DNA of 64,000 nt from JACPRB01 sp964468745 (GTDB taxonomy: Bacteria; Planctomycetota; MHYJ01; JACPRB01): positions 5,850 to 69,849 of the forward strand of contig CAYXVY010000337.1 of assembly GCA_964468745.1 (NCBI GenBank), given 5' to 3'. Below the pieces are notes generated by a model. That model saw only the letters and a program-made list of their open reading frames with translations. It searched no databases and was not told the origin of the DNA. This document shows positions 15,357 through 22,579 of this stretch, piece by piece (the stretch's first letter is position 1; each line of letters opens with the position of its first letter). A program made the translations under genes and the position numbers.

Positions 15357-16532
15357 ATGGTGGATGCGAAGTCCCTGGTCAACCAGGGTAACGATCACGC
15401 CAAGCGTGGAGACGCGGCGGCGGCCATTGCGGCCTACAGCGAGGCGATCGGTATCGACGGCTCGCTCGCGAGCGCCTGGTACAACCGCGGCGTGACCCGA
15501 GCGGCCCGCGGCGAGCACGACGGCGCGATCGGGGACCTCTCGCAGGCGATCCTGCTCGCGCCGCAGCGTTCCGACGCGTTGCACCATCGCGGAAACTCTC
15601 GCACCGCCGCGGGCGACCTTCACGGTGCCATCGAAGACTTCTCCGAGGTCGTGCGGCTCGATCCGAAGGCGGCCCAGGCGTGGTCGAATCGCGCGCTCGC
15701 GAAGATCCGCCTCGGCATCGTAGATGGCGCCATCGAGGATCTCAGCGAGGCGATCCGCCTGCGCCCTGACGCGACGTCGCTGACGAACCGCGGGCAGCTG
15801 TTCAATCAGAAGGCCGATTTCAAGGCGGCGTATGCCGACTTCGACGCGGCGGTGAAACTGGACGCGAAGAATTTCAAGGCGTGGTATTACCGCGGCTTCA
15901 TCCGCATGAAGGCGCATGATCCGGGGGCCCTGGAGGACTTTGCGCGCGCGATCGCCGGCAATCCGAAGTACTTCGAGGCGTACTGGCATCGCGCACTCAC
16001 GCGCATGCAGCACGAGGAGTTCGAAGGCGCCGTCGAAGACTTTACGCAGGCGCTCTCGCTGCGCCCGAACGAGTACAAGGTGTTCTACCACAGGGCGATT
16101 GCGCGCGAGGGACAGGGCGACTTCGACGGTGTCGTTCAGGACTACACGTCGTACCTGTATATGGAGCCCGGCAAGCTCGAGGCGCTGCAAGGGCGCGGCC
16201 GCGCCCGGCTCGCGAAAGGGGATGTCGACGCCGCGATCGCGGATTTCACCGAAGCGGTGCGCCGGGCGCCGTACATGCCCGAGACGTACGCCGAACGCGC
16301 CGACGCGCGCCTCAAGAAGGGGGACCTCAACGGGGCGCGCCAGGACTACGACGAGGCGCTGAAGATCAATCCGAACAACGGCGCGTGGCGCGCCGCGCGC
16401 GCGAGCGTGCAGTCGGCGAGCGGGAACCGCGCCGCGGTCGTGGAGGATCTCGACCGCATGTTCGGCTTCTCGATCAAGGATAAGGTCGAACAGGCGATCA
16501 AGGAACTCAGGGCGAAGGGGCAAACGCAGTAG
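15357..16532 (+). CDS. Tetratricopeptide repeat protein
   Basis: A 391-residue protein made almost wholly of about eleven TPR units of 34 residues, e.g. ASAWYNRGVTRAARGEHDGA, ALHHRGNSRTAAGDLHGAIE and AWYYRGFIRMKAHDPGALED. No signal peptide or additional domain is visible, so it is a cytoplasmic protein-protein interaction scaffold. A promoter with -10 at 15340-15345 lies just upstream, divergent from nagZ. The repeat phase is regular through the whole protein, with one short unit (SLTNRGQLFNQKADFKAAYA). A partner cannot be named; its position within the recycling genes may be coincidence. Confidence 0.85.
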   Translation: MVDAKSLVNQGNDHAKRGDAAAAIAAYSEAIGIDGSLASAWYNRGVTRAARGEHDGAIGDLSQAILLAPQRSDALHHRGNSRTAAGDLHGAIEDFSEVVRLDPKAAQAWSNRALAKIRLGIVDGAIEDLSEAIRLRPDATSLTNRGQLFNQKADFKAAYADFDAAVKLDAKNFKAWYYRGFIRMKAHDPGALEDFARAIAGNPKYFEAYWHRALTRMQHEEFEGAVEDFTQALSLRPNEYKVFYHRAIAREGQGDFDGVVQDYTSYLYMEPGKLEALQGRGRARLAKGDVDAAIADFTEAVRRAPYMPETYAERADARLKKGDLNGARQDYDEALKINPNNGAWRAARASVQSASGNRAAVVEDLDRMFGFSIKDKVEQAIKELRAKGQTQ

Positions 16533-16579
16533 GTCCCGCGTCGACGGACTGGGCGGCCGAGCCCGATCTGCGAAGCAGC

Positions 16580-17674
16580 CTACCGATTTGCCGGCACGAT
16601 CTTCCCCGCGACGACCGCGCGTCGCGCTCCCGTCGCCCACGGCGCCGTGTTCGGCCGGCCGCGCACGGCCTGCGCCGCGAGGAGCGCGAACGCCGCCGCC
16701 TCTTTTGCCATCGGGTCGATTCCGTACACGGAGAGCGGCCGCACCGGCGCCGGAAAGGTCAGCCAGTCGAGGTGCTTGACGAGCGCGGGATTGAGCGCGC
16801 CGCCGCCGGAAATCACCACCTCATCGATCGGCACGGTGACGAATCGCGCGTACGCGTCGGCGATCGTGCGCGCCGTGAAGAACGTGAGCGTCGCGATGGC
16901 GTCGGCGGGTCGGCGCGCCAGCACGCGTCCGGCGCGCTTCACGAGGAAGTCGCGCGAGAAGAGCTCCCGTCCCGTCGACTTGGGCGGCCGTTTCGCGAAG
17001 TACGGGTGATCGAGCAGGCGTTTCAGCAGGCTTTCGTCGAGCTGTCCCGAAAGTGCGATCTTTCCGCCGCGATCGTACTGCTGCCGTCCGTGCGTGACGA
17101 TGTGAACCGCGTCGTCGATAAGCGCGTTGCCGGGGCCCGTGTCGAACGCGACGGGCTTCGCGCCGCCGCCCACGACCGTGACGTTCGCGATGCCGCCGAT
17201 GTTCTGGAGCGCGCGCACATGCGGCGAGGCGCCGAAGAGAAAGTCGTCGAAGAACGGGACGAGGGGGGCGCCCTGGCCTCCGGCGGCGATGTCGCGCGGC
17301 CGGAAGTCCGCGACGACGGTGACGCCCGTCCGTTCCGCGATGATCGACGGCTCGCCGAGCTGGAGCGTGTGTCTCCCCGGCTCGTGCCAGACCGTCTGAC
17401 CGTGGGATCCGATGACGTGGACACGATGGCCCTTCGCCACAAGCAAGGCCGCCCGTGCGAACCGCTCGCCGATCCACGCGTTCGCGGCGCTGAGCTCGGC
17501 TGTCGTCGCGTGTGCGAGCGCCAGCATGCGACGGCGATCCGGCGGCGAATAGGGAAACGTCCGATGCGCAAGGACGCGCATAAAGCGCCCGGGACCCACG
17601 TGCGTCAAGGCCGCCGTCACGCCGTCCGCCGATGTGCCCGACATCAGGCCGAGAGCGACGATCGAATCGTTCAC
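16580..17674 (-). CDS. anmK: Anhydro-N-acetylmuramic acid kinase AnmK
   Basis: A 364-residue sugar kinase that cleaves and phosphorylates 1,6-anhydro-MurNAc to MurNAc 6-phosphate, the substrate of MurQ. Motifs: GLMSGTSADGV at the N-terminus (ATP-binding loop), GSHGQTVWHEP, TVVADFRPRDIAAGGQGAPLVP with the catalytic Asp, ALQNIGGIANVTVV, FDTGPGNALIDDAV and EVVISGGGALNP. Length is normal. The start is GTG 17674, 10 nt after a TAGAAT box. With nagZ and murQ it completes the cytoplasmic steps for reuse of the MurNAc moiety. Confidence 0.95.
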   Translation of the reverse strand: MNDSIVALGLMSGTSADGVTAALTHVGPGRFMRVLAHRTFPYSPPDRRRMLALAHATTAELSAANAWIGERFARAALLVAKGHRVHVIGSHGQTVWHEPGRHTLQLGEPSIIAERTGVTVVADFRPRDIAAGGQGAPLVPFFDDFLFGASPHVRALQNIGGIANVTVVGGGAKPVAFDTGPGNALIDDAVHIVTHGRQQYDRGGKIALSGQLDESLLKRLLDHPYFAKRPPKSTGRELFSRDFLVKRAGRVLARRPADAIATLTFFTARTIADAYARFVTVPIDEVVISGGGALNPALVKHLDWLTFPAPVRPLSVYGIDPMAKEAAAFALLAAQAVRGRPNTAPWATGARRAVVAGKIVPANR

Positions 17675-17687
17675 CAGGGCGGGGATT

Positions 17688-18335
17688 CTACTCTATGCCG
17701 AGCTTTTCTTTCACGTCGTCGGGAAGCTTGCACTGTGCCTTGTTGAATTCGCTGAACTCGATGACGACGGATCCGCTCTTTCCAACCGCTTCGAATTTCT
17801 GTTCGGCGCGATAAAAGAGGTCGTCGCGACCGACGGCGAACTGCATCGCGTTCTTCGCTTTCGTCCAATCGATGAGGCTCGCGAGCAGGGGAATGCCTCC
17901 CCCTTCGGCGGCCTTTTTCGCTTCGTCGGCGCCCGGCAGTCCGACGTAGATGTCCACGGTCGTCTGCCCGATCTTGTCGGACTTTTCACGCTTCACCAGG
18001 CCGCAGCTGTCGCTCATCTTCTTCGCCCACTCGTGCGGCATCGTCATGTCGTCGTTGTCCTTGTCGCGCTTCTTGGGCGGCTCCTTCCATTCGTCGCCGC
18101 TCTTGAGCAGCTTTTTGTCCCCCTTGCGGGCGACTTCGAGCTTGTCCATTCGGATGTGTACGGCGTCGCTGGCGAGCATCTCGCCGTCCATCGAGAGTTT
18201 CGTTTCGCCGGCGAAGTCGATCTTGAGCGTGAAGTGGTACGTCTTCAGCTTCGCCATGTTCTCGTTCACCGGCTTCAGGTCCTTCTTCTGATCCTGAAGA
18301 ACGAGCAGGGCGAGGGCAGCGATCACGAGTCTCAT
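17688..18335 (-). CDS. Secreted protein of unknown function, possibly LolA/LppX-like fold
   Basis: A 215-residue protein with a short N-terminal hydrophobic signal (MRLVIAALALLVLQ) followed by a Lys/Asp-rich mature part. Alternating strand patterns (YHFTLKIDFAGETKLSMDGE, VHIRMDKLEVARKGDK) resemble a curved antiparallel sheet as in LolA/LppX-type proteins, but no diagnostic motif is present. Cysteines occur at DSCGLV and AQCKLP. Its stop is 13 nt upstream of the anmK GTG on the same strand, but a TAGAAT box between them suggests anmK has its own promoter. Confidence 0.6.
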   Translation of the reverse strand: MRLVIAALALLVLQDQKKDLKPVNENMAKLKTYHFTLKIDFAGETKLSMDGEMLASDAVHIRMDKLEVARKGDKKLLKSGDEWKEPPKKRDKDNDDMTMPHEWAKKMSDSCGLVKREKSDKIGQTTVDIYVGLPGADEAKKAAEGGGIPLLASLIDWTKAKNAMQFAVGRDDLFYRAEQKFEAVGKSGSVVIEFSEFNKAQCKLPDDVKEKLGIE

Positions 18336-18382
18336 TCCAGTATCGCCTTAAGAAAACCGACTAACTATACTACCGCACTTCG

Positions 18383-19348
18383 ATGAATCCGGTTTTGTGC
18401 GAGGTCTGGCGCGGAGGCGTCTTGGAGTCCGTCCATCGCGGGCGGTACGCGGTCGTGAAGGACAAGCGGGTGGTCGCGAAGGCCGGGGACGTGGATGCCG
18501 TCACGTTCATGCGCTCCAGCGCCAAGCCGTTCCAAGCGATCGCGGTCCTCGAAAGCGGCGCGCGTGAAGAGTTCGGCCTCGAGGAGGACGAAATCGCGCT
18601 CATCTGCGGTTCGCACTATGGTGAGGATATTCACGTCAAGGCGGCGCACTCGATCCTGAAAAAGGCGGGGCTCAAGCCGTCGCACCTCCAGTGCGGCGTA
18701 CACCCTCCCAGTTCCGTGTCTGCCCAGAAAGCACTCCAGCGCGCAGGCAAGGAGCCGACGGTCCTGCACAACAATTGCTCGGGGAAACACGCGGGCATGG
18801 TCGCCGCTGCGAAGGCGATGGGCGCACCTCTGGACACGTATCTATCGCCGTCGCATCCGCTTCAGCGGGCTAATCTGAAGACTGTCTCGCGGTTCGCCGG
18901 CGTCTCCCCGGGCTCGATCAAGGTCGCGACCGACGGATGCAGCGCGCCGACCTTCGGCCTGCCGTTGACGGCGATCGCGCGCGCTTTCGCCAAGCTGGCA
19001 GACCCGTGGGGCGAGGACCACGAATTCGACGTGCCCAAGGCCATGATGTGGCATCCTGAAATGGTGGGACACCCGTGCGAGGAGTTGATGCGCGCGCTGC
19101 CGCTCGAGGTCGTCGGCAAGGTCGGCGCCGAGGGGGTCTACGGCGTCGCCATCATGGGGCAGGGAATCGGACTGGCCGTCAAGGTCGACGACGGGAATTC
19201 GCGCGCATTGCCGGCCATCGTCGTCGCACTTCTGAAGAAGCTCGGATTGTTCGACTCCAAGAAGTGCGCGGCGCTGGACGCGATCGTGAAGAGCGATCTC
19301 AAGAATCACGCCGGCAAGGTCGTCGGCACGACTCGCGCGACGGTCTAG
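18383..19348 (+). CDS. L-asparaginase II (Rhizobium ReAV-type family)
   Basis: A 321-residue enzyme of the asparaginase II family typified by Rhizobium etli AnsA, unrelated in fold to E. coli asparaginases. Conserved stretches: FMRSSAKPFQ (Ser and Lys of the active site), LHNNCSGKHAGM (metal-binding Cys region), DGCSAPTFGLPL and HPEMVGHP. It would hydrolyse asparagine to aspartate and ammonia in the cytoplasm. A TATACT box (18366-18371) ends 11 nt before the ATG. It is convergent with murQ and overlaps it by four bases. Its place in the muropeptide cluster might reflect amidated peptide stems, but that is speculation. Confidence 0.9.
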   Translation: MNPVLCEVWRGGVLESVHRGRYAVVKDKRVVAKAGDVDAVTFMRSSAKPFQAIAVLESGAREEFGLEEDEIALICGSHYGEDIHVKAAHSILKKAGLKPSHLQCGVHPPSSVSAQKALQRAGKEPTVLHNNCSGKHAGMVAAAKAMGAPLDTYLSPSHPLQRANLKTVSRFAGVSPGSIKVATDGCSAPTFGLPLTAIARAFAKLADPWGEDHEFDVPKAMMWHPEMVGHPCEELMRALPLEVVGKVGAEGVYGVAIMGQGIGLAVKVDDGNSRALPAIVVALLKKLGLFDSKKCAALDAIVKSDLKNHAGKVVGTTRATV

Positions 19349-20247
19349 CGTCGATCGAGCGCCCCGCGCAGGAGCCCGCCGTGCTTCGCGAGCTGCTCTT
19401 CCGCTTCCTTGCGCGAGCAGCCGCGCCGGAGCATGACCACCGCGACTTTGGTCCTGCTCCCGGAATCCGTGAGCGCCCTGTCCGCCGTGCGATCATCGAC
19501 GCCGGTCAGCGTTCGCAGGATTCGTCGCGCGCGCGCGCGCAGCTTCTCGGACTTCGGCTGGAGATCGACCATCAAGTTTTCGTAAACCTTTCCGAGCCGC
19601 ACCATGCTCGCGACGGTGAGCATGTTGAGGACGAGCTTCGTCGCCGTGCCCGCCTTCAATCGTGTCGAGCCGGTGATCACCTCGGGACCCGGCGAGATGC
19701 CTATGACGACATCGGCGCAGCCGGGCGGGATGTGATCGCGATTGCACGTTACCAGGATCGTGCCGGCTTTTCGGCGCCGCGCCTGCGCGAGCGCGGATTG
19801 AACGAACGGCGTGACGCCGCTGGCGGCGATCCCGACGACGACGTCCCTTGATTTGACGGCGCGGGTCGCGCGCGCGCCCGCCTTACGATCGTCTTCGGCC
19901 CCCTCGATGCTCCCGAAGACAGCTTTCGCCCCGCCCGCAATGACCGCGCTCACGAGGCCGGGCGGCGTGTCGAACGTCGGCGGGCATTCCGCCGCCTCGA
20001 TGACGCCGAGCCTCCCGCTCGTGCCGGCGCCCACGAAGAGGACGCGACCGTCCTGTTTGAGACGATCGACCATGAGATCGACGGCCTCAACGATGGAGGA
20101 GGACTCCGCCGCGACGGCGTGCGGGACGAGCGCGTCCTCCTGCGCCAGGAGGGACACGATTCCGCGCGTGGGAAGCCGGTCGAGATCCCATGAGCGCACG
20201 TTGCGCTGCTCGGTGGCGAGGGTGTCGAACCGGCGCGAAGTCGCCAT
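19345..20247 (-). CDS. murQ: N-acetylmuramic acid 6-phosphate etherase MurQ
   Basis: A 300-residue SIS-domain enzyme that removes the D-lactyl ether from MurNAc 6-phosphate to give GlcNAc 6-phosphate. Landmarks: LATEQRN near the N-terminus, VLFVGAGTSGRLGVIEAAECPPTF, IEGAEDD containing the catalytic Glu region, VVGIAASGVTPFV and ITGSTRLKAGTATKLVLNML. Length is typical. A TACAAT box (20259-20254 on the minus strand) ends 6 nt before the ATG, consistent with a leaderless mRNA. It acts directly after AnmK. Confidence 0.96.
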   Translation of the reverse strand: MATSRRFDTLATEQRNVRSWDLDRLPTRGIVSLLAQEDALVPHAVAAESSSIVEAVDLMVDRLKQDGRVLFVGAGTSGRLGVIEAAECPPTFDTPPGLVSAVIAGGAKAVFGSIEGAEDDRKAGARATRAVKSRDVVVGIAASGVTPFVQSALAQARRRKAGTILVTCNRDHIPPGCADVVIGISPGPEVITGSTRLKAGTATKLVLNMLTVASMVRLGKVYENLMVDLQPKSEKLRARARRILRTLTGVDDRTADRALTDSGSRTKVAVVMLRRGCSRKEAEEQLAKHGGLLRGALDRR

Positions 20248-20260
20248 TGCGCGATTGTAA

Positions 20261-21439
20261 CTATCTGAGACTTTGAACGCGCATCTTCGCGAGGCGCTCC
20301 CCGGCCGCGCGGAGCGTCTCGGGCTTCTTACAGAAGGCGAAGCGCACCTGGCCGTAACCGTCGCGCGGATTGCGATAGAACGAACTGCCGGGGACGGCGG
20401 CGACGCCGATCGACTCGCACATCCAGCGCGCGAACTCGGTGTCGGTCTTGTAGCCGAACGGCGCGATGTCGGTCATCACGTAATACGCCCCCTCGGGCGC
20501 GCCCCCCACCGGCGCAAGCCCCGCGTTGTCGAGGCACTTCATGAACACCGCGCGGCGCTCGCCGTACTCTTTCGCGAGCGAACGATACGAGCGGTCGCCC
20601 TGCTCCAGGAGGCTCGCGGCCGCCTCCTGCAGCGGATGAGGCGCGCCGACCGTGAGAAAGTCGTGCACCTTTCGAATCGCGCCTGCGATTCGCGGCGGGG
20701 CGATTGCGAACCCGAGCCGCCAACCGGTGACGCAGAACGTCTTGGAGAGCGCGCTCACCGTCACGGTGCGTTCGGACATGCCGTCGAGCGTGGCGATCGA
20801 TACGTGGCGCCCCTCGTAGACGATGTGCTCGTAGACCTCGTCGGTGATGGCGAGCACGTCGTGCTTGCGGCAGAGCGCGGCGATGCGCGAGAGTTCGTCG
20901 CGCGTGAACACCTTGCCGGTCGGATTGTTCGGCGTGTTGACGATGATTGCGCGCGTTCGCTTGCCGAACGCACGTGCGAGTTCGCGATCGTCGAACGTCC
21001 AGTCGGGCGGGCGGAGGCGCACGAATCGCGGCTTCGCGCCGGAGAGGATCGCGTCGGGGCCGTAGTTTTCGTAGAACGGCTCGAAGATGATAACCTCGTC
21101 GCCTGGGTCGATCGTCGCGAGGAGGGACGCGATCATGGCCTCGGTCGCGCCGCATGTGACGGTCACCATCGTTTCGGGATCGACCGTCATGCGGTTGAAC
21201 GCCGCGTACTTTTTCGCCAGGGCCGCGCGCAGACGCTTCGTCCCCCACGTGATCGCGTACTGGTTGACGTCGTTCTGGATGGCCACGCAGGCCGCGCGCT
21301 TCAGTTCCTCGGGGGCGGGAAAGTCGGGGAATCCCTGCGCGAGGTTGATGGCGCCGTGCTGGTTCGCGAGCCGCGTCATCTCGCGGATGACGCTCTCGGT
21401 GAACAGGGCGGCCTTCTTCGAGACGAAGCTTCGCGGCAC
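20261..21439 (-). CDS. PLP-dependent class I aminotransferase
   Basis: A 392-residue fold type I aminotransferase close to the kynurenine/methionine aminotransferase group (YbdL-like). Motifs: INLAQGFPDFPAP at the N-terminus, VTCGATEAM, NTPNNPTGKVF (cofactor Asn), ITDEVYEH (Asp to pyridine nitrogen), SALSKTFCVTGWRLGF with the Schiff-base Lys, and QVRFAFCK with the carboxylate-binding Arg. Substrate cannot be set from sequence; glutamine, methionine or aromatic amino acids are possible. It begins 13 nt upstream of murQ on the same strand, but a -10 box for murQ lies between. Confidence 0.92.
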   Translation of the reverse strand: MPRSFVSKKAALFTESVIREMTRLANQHGAINLAQGFPDFPAPEELKRAACVAIQNDVNQYAITWGTKRLRAALAKKYAAFNRMTVDPETMVTVTCGATEAMIASLLATIDPGDEVIIFEPFYENYGPDAILSGAKPRFVRLRPPDWTFDDRELARAFGKRTRAIIVNTPNNPTGKVFTRDELSRIAALCRKHDVLAITDEVYEHIVYEGRHVSIATLDGMSERTVTVSALSKTFCVTGWRLGFAIAPPRIAGAIRKVHDFLTVGAPHPLQEAAASLLEQGDRSYRSLAKEYGERRAVFMKCLDNAGLAPVGGAPEGAYYVMTDIAPFGYKTDTEFARWMCESIGVAAVPGSSFYRNPRDGYGQVRFAFCKKPETLRAAGERLAKMRVQSLR

Positions 21440-21542
21440 AGCGGTAGCTTAGAACGCACCGGGGGCGCCGCGAAGAAAGAACCGCACGCGCCAGCGCCGC
21501 GGGGCGTCCAATACCGGAACGGGACCTGGCCGCGCGGCGCGG

Positions 21543-21567
21543 GTATAATCGATTGTCCACGGGAGGG
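21543..21567 (+). promoter_or_regulatory. -10 box and ribosome binding site of the secretion-like operon
   Basis: TATAAT at 21543-21548 is followed by a strong GGGAGGG at 21561-21567 and the ATG at 21575. No good -35 hexamer is visible upstream. It fixes the start of the first small protein of the 21575-26494 operon and marks it as a separate transcription unit divergent from the aminotransferase gene. Confidence 0.6.
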
Positions 21568-21574
21568 CGAACCC

Positions 21575-21847
21575 ATGCCGAAAGCCATCGTCGACCCCGG
21601 CGAGCTGCGCCAGTTCACCGCCGAGCTCAAACGATTCAACAACGATCTCAAGGAGCGGGCGTCCGGAATCCACCAGCGATTCATGAAGCTGGGGGAGACG
21701 TGGCAGGACCAGGAGCACGCGAAGTTCGCCGAAGTGTTCGAGCACATGGTCCGGGCGCTCACGCAGTTTGCAGACGCCGCGGACAAGCACATCCCGTTCC
21801 TGCTGCGCAAGGCGGAGAAGATCCAGGAGTACCTCGACCAGAGGTGA
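21575..21847 (+). CDS. WXG100-like small helical protein (ESAT-6 superfamily type)
   Basis: A 90-residue, two-helix protein of the size of WXG100 proteins. A central turn (KLGETWQDQEHAKF, residues about 38-51) carries the W-x-x motif between two amphipathic helices, and the C-terminal helix (FADAADKHIPFLLRKAEKI) is typical. No signal peptide is present, as for T7SS substrates. It is the first gene of a four-gene operon ending in an FtsK/EssC-like ATPase. The canonical W-x-G is W-Q-D here, so membership of the family rests on length, fold pattern and context. Confidence 0.8.
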   Translation: MPKAIVDPGELRQFTAELKRFNNDLKERASGIHQRFMKLGETWQDQEHAKFAEVFEHMVRALTQFADAADKHIPFLLRKAEKIQEYLDQR

Positions 21848-21853
21848 TCGCCC

Positions 21854-22354
21854 ATGTCAGGCAAGCCCGCGCGGATCGATTCCCCCGAAGTCATCAAGGA
21901 ACTTCGCGTGCAGTTCGCGAAGTTCGACGAGGCCTGCCGGCAGGCGCTCTCCGGGTGCGATTCGGAAGTCAAGGCGACCGACTCGTGGCTGCGCAGCGAC
22001 CAGCGGATCTTCCTGAAGATGCAGGTGCGCAAGTGCGACGAGGCGGTGAATGTGGCGCAGTCCGAATACAACGCGGCGCGCTGGGGGGCGGCGGATTTGA
22101 GCCGCTCCACCGGGATGGAGGAGAAGCGCGCGCTCGATCGGGCGAAGCGCCGCAAGGAGGAGGCGGATGGCCGCGTCGCCGCCCTCGAACGGTGGAGCGT
22201 GCGGCTGGAGGACTCCGTCGACAAGCTGAGGAAGCCCTGCATCGTCCTGTCGAATCTGCTTAATCACAACACGCCGAGGGCGATGGCAAGCATCGACCGG
22301 ATGCTCGACAGTCTCGAGGAGTACTTCAGGCCTTCGCCTCCGGAGGGCGCATGA
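21854..22354 (+). CDS. Helical coiled-coil protein of the secretion-like operon
   Basis: A 166-residue, almost entirely helical protein with a long charged central helix (MEEKRALDRAKRRKEEADGR) and no signal peptide. It begins 6 nt after the WXG100-like gene and ends overlapping the next ATG by four bases (ATGA). I do not recognise the family; it could be a secretion chaperone, adaptor or a longer helical-hairpin substrate like the LXG or ESX accessory proteins. Confidence 0.7.
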   Translation: MSGKPARIDSPEVIKELRVQFAKFDEACRQALSGCDSEVKATDSWLRSDQRIFLKMQVRKCDEAVNVAQSEYNAARWGAADLSRSTGMEEKRALDRAKRRKEEADGRVAALERWSVRLEDSVDKLRKPCIVLSNLLNHNTPRAMASIDRMLDSLEEYFRPSPPEGA

Positions 22355-22572
22355 GCAGTCATACCGCCGGAGGGTACGGTCCGGCGCTGGCCGGCGCGCT
22401 CAAGGACCTCAATGCGTACTGGGAGCGCACGGCGTTCGCATGGAACGACGCGGCGCGCGATAAGTTCGAAAAGGAGCACCTGCGGGATTTTGCGGAAGCC
22501 ATCCGCTCGGCGGCCAACGCGCTCGATCAGATCGAGGCGCTCGTGCGGCAGGTGCGGAAGGAGTGCGGCTAG
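22351..22572 (+). CDS. Second WXG100-like small protein
   Basis: A 73-residue two-helix protein. YWERTAFAWNDAARDKFEKE (residues about 24-43) contains the W...W-N-D turn followed by the D/E-rich start of helix two, as in WXG100 proteins whose motif is W-x-G or W-N-D. There is no signal peptide. Its ATG overlaps the stop of the coiled-coil gene, and it ends 7 nt before the ATPase gene. It may form a heterodimer with the 21575-21847 product, as EsxA/EsxB do; that is inference. Confidence 0.75.
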   Translation: MSSHTAGGYGPALAGALKDLNAYWERTAFAWNDAARDKFEKEHLRDFAEAIRSAANALDQIEALVRQVRKECG

Positions 22573-22579
22573 ACCTGCG

